From: Misgurnus anguillicaudatus
Taxonomy: Eukaryota; Chordata; Actinopteri; Cypriniformes; Cobitidae
Assembly: GCF_027580225.2 (NCBI RefSeq)
Contig: NW_027395276.1
Span: 1,843,001-1,907,000, forward strand
Direction: 5' to 3'
DNA: 64,000 nt
A program made the translations under genes and the position numbers. The notes beneath the pieces are model-generated. The model ran no database searches. It was not told the DNA's origin and was given only the letters and a program-made list of their open reading frames with translations. Positions 57,224-64,000 of the stretch are shown here, piece after piece; the stretch's first letter is position 1, and every line of letters begins with the position of its first letter.

Positions 57224-57640
57224 TTAATACTGTGTACCCCCTTTCGCCTTCAGAACTGCCCAGAAATGCACATTCAGGGCACGAAAGCTCCCGTTCCACC
57301 ACATCCCAAAGATGCTCTATTGGGTTGAGATCTGGTGACTGTGGGGACCATTTTAGTACAGTGAACTCATTGTCATGTACAAGAAACCAATTTGAAATGA
57401 TTCAAGCTTTGTGACATGGTGCATTATCCTGCTGGAAGTAGCCATCAGAGGATGGGTACATGGTGGTCATAAAGGGATGGACATGGTCAGAAACAATGCT
57501 CAGGTAGGCCGTGGCATTTAAACGATGCCCAATTGGCACTAAGGGGCCTAAAGTGTGCCAAGAAAACATCCCCCACACCATTACACCATTGCATTGATGA
57601 GAAATTGAACAGGTGTTCCTAATAATCCTTTAGGTGAGTG
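57224..57640 (-). pseudogene. Tc1-like transposon, deletion copy 3
   Basis: The right end aataatcctttaggtgagtg is at 57640, followed by TA. The left terminal repeat is missing and the copy begins inside the transposase C-terminal region (tactgtgtaccccctttcg). On the minus strand it keeps more of the middle of the transposase than the other two copies (for example ccaccatgtacccatcctc, aggataatgcaccatgtcac). Confidence 0.85.
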
Positions 57641-57642
57641 TA

Positions 57643-57894
57643 TATACATGTATTTTTAAGTTGAAAATGTAAAAAAAGCCTAAAGAAAAATTGCGTTACA
57701 ACTGGATGCGGAGCGAAGGCTGCATCTAAATCACTGGTGTTAGTATGAAGACAGTACTGTTTGATCTTACAGAATTGATAGCCCCAACCACAAGCGAAGT
57801 TTAAAGTTTGCGGACTTGACATAAACAACAAACAAACAAACATTCAAATAGCATTTTTTTCTATTTTAATTATTATAGCAGACTGACAATTCAA
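57643..57894. other. Intron sequence; nothing recognised
   Basis: No feature found. Confidence 0.4.
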
Positions 57895-58180
57895 CCATTC
57901 ATGCACATCCCTATTGTACACAAGTACACGCGCAGTGAAACGCACAGCCTTGCAATGCATAATTTATTTGACTTGTACGTGTACATAGACATTCGAGCAT
58001 GCGCATTTGTGACAAATGCAAATGTGATAAAAACTCCTGGGCTACACACTCTCCTGTATGCGCATGTGCAACCTACGCGTACAAAAATAACAAAAAACCG
58101 ACGGTGCAAGTTGTGTTATGCGCATTGTACTGTATATGGACTCTCGTGTGTACAAAAAAAATGGGACTGTACTTCTAGCT
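57895..58180. repeat. Single dispersed copy of the 245-bp unit
   Basis: Shares cacagccttgcaa, tttatttgacttgtac, actcctgggctaca and tgcgcattgtac in the same order as the array at 12915-14105. Shows that the unit belongs to a dispersed element. Confidence 0.75.
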
Positions 58181-58299
58181 TAAAATACTGCCTATGGAGG
58201 AAAATGCTGATTGTGTGTGTGTGTTGTTGTTTGTGCATGTGATTGTGTATTTTGTGTGCATAGGGGGTTTGTAATCCTGCGTGGGTGAAGCGTTTGGTG

Positions 58300-58343
<44 letters not shown>

Positions 58344-58727
58344 CAGCTGAGGATGAATATAGCCTGAGGATGTGACGAGTGCGGATTTGAGATTAGAGAA
58401 CGTGTGTGTCATGAGATGAAGAGAAACACAAAACCGAACAGAGAGACGTTCATCACTGAAGTCTTAAAGATGGGCAGATTACAGACACGGATTTGAGTTT
58501 GAGTTCAATTTTCTGAAGAAAATGTAAATGCTGCCTGCCAACATTCACGCTGGGGGGGTACTGTGCGGTTGGCGGGTTGTTATGCGGTTGCTAAGGCATT
58601 GCTATGTGATTTCTAAGGTGTTCTGAGCATAAAGTGTGCAGTTGCAAAGCCATCTCTGTATTTCAGTCAGGATGGATCATCATCACCGATCACCATTTCT
58701 TCAGGTCACATGATTTTTAGATGTTTC
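58181..58727. other. Intron sequence with (GA)n
   Basis: A GA microsatellite lies at 58301-58339. Nothing else recognised. Confidence 0.5.
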
Positions 58728-58870
58728 TGTAGCTCAACTGGTAGAGTATTGCATTAGCAGCACAAAAGGTTGTGGCTTTGATTCCCAAAGAACACACATA
58801 CTGGTCAAAATATATAGCTTGCACTGTAAGTCGCTTTGGATAAAAGCGTCTGCCAAATGTATAAATGTAA
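58728..58870 (+). mobile_element. tRNA-derived SINE
   Basis: ctgtagctcaactggtagag is a Pol III A-box region and ggttgtggctttgattcc a degenerate B box, in tRNA-like spacing. The 3' half (gtcgctttggataaaagcgt, ctgccaaatgtataaatgta) is the L2-type tail shared by many teleost SINEs. Confidence 0.88.
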
Positions 58871-59295
58871 ATCATCAACCCTTAGTTGCAGTAATGGCAA
58901 TAGTGCACAGTAGCAAATATCACTGATTTGCTGCAATAACAATCATGCTGGGTTCAAGTCTGAGATTGTATATGTGTGTATGTGTCTACCCAGTGTTCTC
59001 AAAGCACAGAGCAAACAAAATATCTCTCAAGTGCAATTCAAATCATTTTACATTAATGCAGGATGTTTTTTCATGAGACATATTTTTGCTGTAATGCATG
59101 TTCATTGGCTCATCCTGTGCCTGACATCCACACACGCTCTCGCTCTCTCTTACTCCTGGGGGAGTCAGAACTGGTTTGAGGTCAGTTTGAGTACAGTTTC
59201 TGAGGTAATGTGACAGTATCTGAGCTCTGACACACACACATTCTGGTTTCCATGTTTTGTGGGGACAATTGGTCCCCACAACGTGATAATTACCA
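58871..59295. other. Intron sequence, possibly one end of a ggtccccac MITE
   Basis: 59242-59281 (ttctggtttccatgttttgt, then ggggacaattggtccccac) resembles one end of a fish MITE family that often borders CA repeats. Confidence 0.4.

Positions 59296-59376
<81 letters not shown>
59296..59376. repeat. (CA)n microsatellite
   Basis: About 40 CA units, uninterrupted; likely polymorphic. Confidence 0.99.
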
Positions 59377-59380
<4 letters not shown>

Positions 59381-59456
59381 CATAACTCTAATGATTCATG
59401 TTGTGGCACAGATAACAGAATGCATTGTGGAATTGGATGTTCCCTTATCAGAAAGA

Positions 59457-62400
59457 TGGATGGATGGATAGATAGATGGATCGAGATACATTGATAGAGA
59501 TACATTGATAGAGATACATTGATACATTGATACATTGATACATTGATAGAGATACATTGATAGAGACACATTGATACATTGATAGAGATACATTGATAGA
59601 GACACATTGATACATTGATAGAGATACATTGATACATTGATAGAGATACATTGATATAGAGATACATTGATACATTGATAGAGATACATTGATACATTGA
59701 TAGAGATACATTGATATAGAGATACATTGATACATTGATAGAGATACATTGATAGCAATATATTGATAGATTGATAGAGATACATTGATACACTGATAGA
59801 GATACATTGATAGAGATACATTGATACATTGATAGAGATACATTGATAGAGACACATTGATACATTGATAGAGATACATTGATACACTGATCCATTGATA
59901 GAGATCCATACACTGAGATCCATTGATAGAGACACATTGATACATTGATAGAGATACATTGATACATTGATAGAGACACATTGATACATTGATAGAGATA
60001 CATTGATACATTGATAGAGATACATTGATACATTGATAGAGACACATTGATAGAGATACATTGATACATTGATAGAGATACATTGATACATTGATAGAGA
60101 TACATTGATAGAGACACATTGATACATTGATAGAGATACATTGATAGAGATACATTGATAGAGATACATTGATACATTGATAGAGATACATTGATACATT
60201 GATAGAGATACATTGATACATTGATAGAGATACATTGATACATTGATAGAGATACATTGATACATTGATAGAGATACATTGATACATTGATAGAGATACA
60301 TTGATAGCGATATATTGATAGATTGATAGAGATACATTGATACACTGATAGAGATACATTGATAGAGATACATTGATACATTGATAGAATTACATTGATA
60401 GAGACACATTGATACATTGATAGAGATACATTGATACATTGATAGAGATACATTGATACACTGATCCATTGATAGAGATCCATACACTGAGATCCATTGA
60501 TAGAGACACATTGATACATTGATAGAGATACATTGATACATTGATAGAGATACATTGATACATTGATAGAGATACATTGATACATTGATAGAGATACATT
60601 GATACATTGATAGAGATACATTGATACATTGATAGAGATACATTGATAGCGATATATTGATAGATTGATAGAGATACATTGATACACTGATAGAGATACA
60701 TTGATAGAGATACATTGATACATTGATAGAATTACATTGATAGAGACACATTGATACATTGATAGAGATACATTGATACATTGATAGAGATACATTGATA
60801 CACTGATCCATTGATAGAGATCCATACACTGAGATCCATTGATAGAGACACATTGATACATTGATAGAGATACATTGATACATTGATAGAGACACATTGA
60901 TACATTGATAGAGATACATTGATACATTGATAGAGATACATTGATAGAGATACATTGATAGAGATACATTGATAGAGATACATTGATACACTGATAGAGA
61001 TACATTGATACATTGATAGAGATACATTGATAGAGATACATTGATAGAGACACATTGATACATTGATAGAGATACATTGATACACTGATAGAGATACATT
61101 GATACACTGATCCATTGATAGAGATCCATACACTGAGATCCATTGATAGAGACACATTGATACATTGATAGAGATACATTGATACATTGATAGAGACACA
61201 TTGATACATTGATAGAGATACATTGATACATTGATAGAGATACATTGATAGAGATACATTGATAGAGATACATTGATAGAGATACATTGATACACTGATA
61301 GAGATACATTGATACATTGATAGAGATACATTGATACACTGATCCATTGATAGAGATCCATACACTGAGATCCATTGATAGAGACACATTGATACATTGA
61401 TAGAGATACATTGATACATTGATAGAGATACATTGATAGAGATACATTGATAGAGATACATTGATAGAGATACATTGATACACTGATAGAGATACATTGA
61501 TACATTGATAGAGATACATTGATACACTGATCCATTGATAGAGATCCATACACTGAGATCCATTGATAGAGACACATTGATACATTGATAGAGATACATT
61601 GATACATTGATAGAGATACATTGATACACTGATCCATTGATAGAGATCCATACACTGAGATCCATTGATAGAGACACATTGATACATTGATAGAGATACA
61701 TTGATCCATTGATAGAGACACATTGATACATTGATAGAGATACATTGATACATTGATAGAGACACATTGATACATTGATAGAGATACATTGATACATTGA
61801 TAGAGATACATTGATAGAGATACATTGATAGAGATACATTGATACACTGATAGAGATACATTGATACATTGATAGAGATACATTGATAGAGATACATTGA
61901 TAGAGACACATTGATACATTGATAGAGACACATTGATACATTGATAGAGATACATTGATACACTGATAGAGATACATTGATACACTGATCCATTGATAGA
62001 GATCCATACACTGAGATCCATTGATAGAGACACATTGATACATTGATAGAGATACATTGATACATTGATAGAGACACATTGATACATTGATAGAGATACA
62101 TTGATACATTGATAGAGATACATTGATAGAGATACATTGATAGAGATACATTGATAGAGATACATTGATACACTGATAGAGATACATTGATACATTGATA
62201 GAGATACATTGATACACTGATCCATTGATAGAGATCCATACACTGAGATCCATTGATAGAGACACATTGATACATTGATAGAGATACATTGATACATTGA
62301 TAGAGATACATTGATAGAGATACATTGATAGAGATACATTGATAGAGATACATTGATACACTGATAGAGATACATTGATACATTGATAGAGATACATTGA

Positions 62401-63110
62401 TACACTGATCCATTGATAGAGATCCATACACTGAGATCCATTGATAGAGACACATTGATACATTGATAGAGATACATTGATACATTGATAGAGATACATT
62501 GATACACTGATCCATTGATAGAGATCCATACACTGAGATCCATTGATAGAGACACATTGATACATTGATAGAGATACATTGATCCATTGATAGAGACACA
62601 TTGATACATTGATAGAGATACATTGATACATTGATAGAGACACATTGATACATTGATAGAGATACATTGATACATTGATAGAGATACATTGATAGAGATA
62701 CATTGATAGAGATACATTGATACACTGATAGAGATACATTGATACATTGATAGAGATACATTGATAGAGATACATTGATAGAGACACATTGATACATTGA
62801 TAGAGATACATTGATACATTGATAGAGATACATTGATACATTGATAGAGATACATTGATAGAGACACATTGATAGAGATACATTGATAGAGATACATTGA
62901 TAGAGATACATTGATACACTGATAGAGATACATTGATACATTGATAGAGATACATTGATAGAGATACATTGATAGCGATATATTGATAGATTGATAGAGA
63001 TACATTGATACATTGATAGAGATACATTGATACATTGATAGAGATACATTGATAGAGATACATTGATAGAGATACATTGATACATTGATAGAGATACATT
63101 GATAGATACA
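59457..63110. repeat. 3.65-kb minisatellite of 8- and 14-bp units with higher-order repeats
   Basis: Built almost entirely from acattgat (8) and acattgatagagat (14), with variants such as cactgat, agagacacattg and gatagcgatatattg. The marker gatccatacactgag occurs 11 times (59903, 60477, 60819, 61123, 61355, 61543, 61645, 62001, 62233, 62421, 62523). Spacings of 232, 188 and 102 occur twice in that order, so 61123-62000 is an 878-bp block repeated from 62001. Other markers (gatagcgatatattg at 60303 and 60645; gatagaattacattg at 60383 and 60725) repeat at 342 bp. The minus strand almost never contains a stop in any frame, giving spurious frames of more than 1,200 codons (MYLYQCINVSLS-type). 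Confidence 0.98.
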
Positions 63111-63234
63111 TAGAAAGTTATATACATACATACATACGTATACATACATAACATACATACAGTCAAACATACATATATACTTTACTGTCCTGTATAGGTA
63201 GACAGACATACAGACTATCTACTGTCCTATAAAA

Positions 63235-63269
<35 letters not shown>

Positions 63270-63300
63270 TATACACATACATACAGTACATACATGCATG
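63111..63300. repeat. (ACAT)n and (ACAG)n microsatellites
   Basis: Imperfect catacatacata at 63122-63172 and near 63272, and pure (ACAG)n at about 63233-63268. Confidence 0.95.
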
Positions 63301-64000
63301 TATATGGTGGGGTTCAGATTTGGGCTACTTTTAAACTTTTTAAAGATGAAAGGATTTCATTCATTAGTTATTGGTATTTGGGTGGGAATAGTTATTGGGA
63401 TGCTTTTGGGCTAGTTTTACCTGATGTTCATTAGGCTGGTTTTGATATGTGATCTGGCAACCCTGGCTGTGTGCTTGGCTTGGATTATATAGAATGTATA
63501 TGTAAACGAAATTAAAATGCAGATTGCAATGTTTAGGGTACATATAAACTGTACTGTTGTAACCTTCCATCGGATTAAATTCAGTCTGATTGACAACATT
63601 TTGTGCATGTAAACATAACCATAGACTGATCATACAACATAATAACATAATATCCCATCAAAATACTGTGTGTTTACAGTATTATACCGTTTTATTTACT
63701 TGTAGGGTCGTACATTTTAAAAGCCTTTGAAAATGAATTAATTACTGATTCATCTCAAGGGAACCGTCAGAAACTCCTGTAATAGAAATGATTGTGTTTA
63801 AAGTTAACCCAAAAACAATGCACAGTTAAAAATCATTCATAAACACTATTTAAATGTATTATGAATCGATGTATTCATATAGCACAGCTAGTATGTGAAC
63901 TACGGTGAAACCGTGGTCTGTTCGTGCAGGACTCAAATCAAGCTTTAATTATTAAGAGCATTGTTGGTCTACAAAAGATGATGACAGGACCACAGAGCGA
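63301..64000. other. Intron sequence; nothing recognised
   Basis: No exon 3, RNA gene or bounded repeat before the end of the window. Confidence 0.5.

Larger units (their letters stand above)
20264..64000 (+). other. celf5: celf5 intron 2 (incomplete)
   Basis: It begins at the exon 2 donor and has no acceptor plus exon 3 sequence (coding for RPIQVKPADSE-like residues) before the window ends. It is therefore at least 43,737 bp. All features to the right lie within it unless an unrecognised gene is embedded. Confidence 0.75.

Noticed and set aside
58728..58870. Functional tRNA gene
   Set aside because: A and B boxes are present but degenerate and are followed by a LINE-type tail, so it is a SINE.
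59043..59494. CV- and HT-repeat frames on both strands
   Set aside because: Produced by the (CA)n microsatellite.
59380..63209. Minus-strand reading frames of up to 1,256 codons
   Set aside because: They lie wholly on the tandem array, occur in all three frames with the same peptide words, and arise because the unit lacks stop triplets on that strand.
20264..64000. celf5 exon 3
   Set aside because: No acceptor followed by sequence coding RPIQVKP-like residues was found; atgaac occurrences such as the one near 49837 lie in transposons.

Overview
This is vertebrate, specifically teleost, nuclear DNA and most likely from a cyprinid fish. It is AT-rich and has one recognisable host gene with short exons and very long introns. 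It is packed with CA, GA and TC microsatellites and with short nonautonomous DNA transposons of kinds I know from zebrafish and carp (TTAA-flanked MITEs, hAT, PIF/Harbinger and Tc1-like elements). There is no bacterial or viral organisation. Family names for repeats come from memory of such sequences plus termini and target-site duplications (TSDs) read directly here; no database was searched.

The host gene is the 5' part of a CELF/Bruno-like RNA-binding protein gene on the + strand, best matching celf5. Exon 1 (CDS 4841-5207) lies in a CpG-rich block. Exon 2 is the 83-nt exon typical of the CELF family (20181-20263). Together they encode the N-terminus and RRM1. Intron 1 is 14,973 bp. Intron 2 runs from 20264 past the end of the window (at least 43.7 kb), and no exon 3 was seen.

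Left of celf5, 1-1897 is a long, almost perfect inverted repeat that probably continues off the window. Next to it, on the minus strand (2890 down to 2164), are short phase-compatible exons. Three of them encode the C-terminal core of a Ulp1/SENP-like (C48) cysteine peptidase. This gene or gene remnant points away from celf5, and the interval between them contains a GC-rich block.

Intron 1 (5208-20180) holds a TTAA MITE split by two larger insertions (7734-10740), a G-quadruplex-like run, a 245-bp tandem array (about 12915-14105), foldback MITEs, a 454-bp solo LTR with a 5-bp TSD (16844-17297), and a nest in which one MITE family flanks a hAT that itself contains the same MITE family (18195-19819).

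Intron 2 holds further nests: 23520-25238 (four levels), 28186-30246, 31641-34099, 36181-37492, 39459-41305 (a dead Tc1 transposase), 44968-46066 and 48471-50048. There are three differently deleted copies of one Tc1-like element, a tRNA-derived SINE, and at 59457-63110 a 3.65-kb minisatellite with internal higher-order duplications of 342 and 878 bp. The long minus-strand reading frames across the minisatellite are by-products of its stop-free composition.

Nothing here looks like an operon or defence system. The points most worth following up are the Ulp1-like exons beside the giant palindrome, the GA and TC tracts bracketing exon 2, the two direct hAT copies around exon 2, and the higher-order minisatellite.
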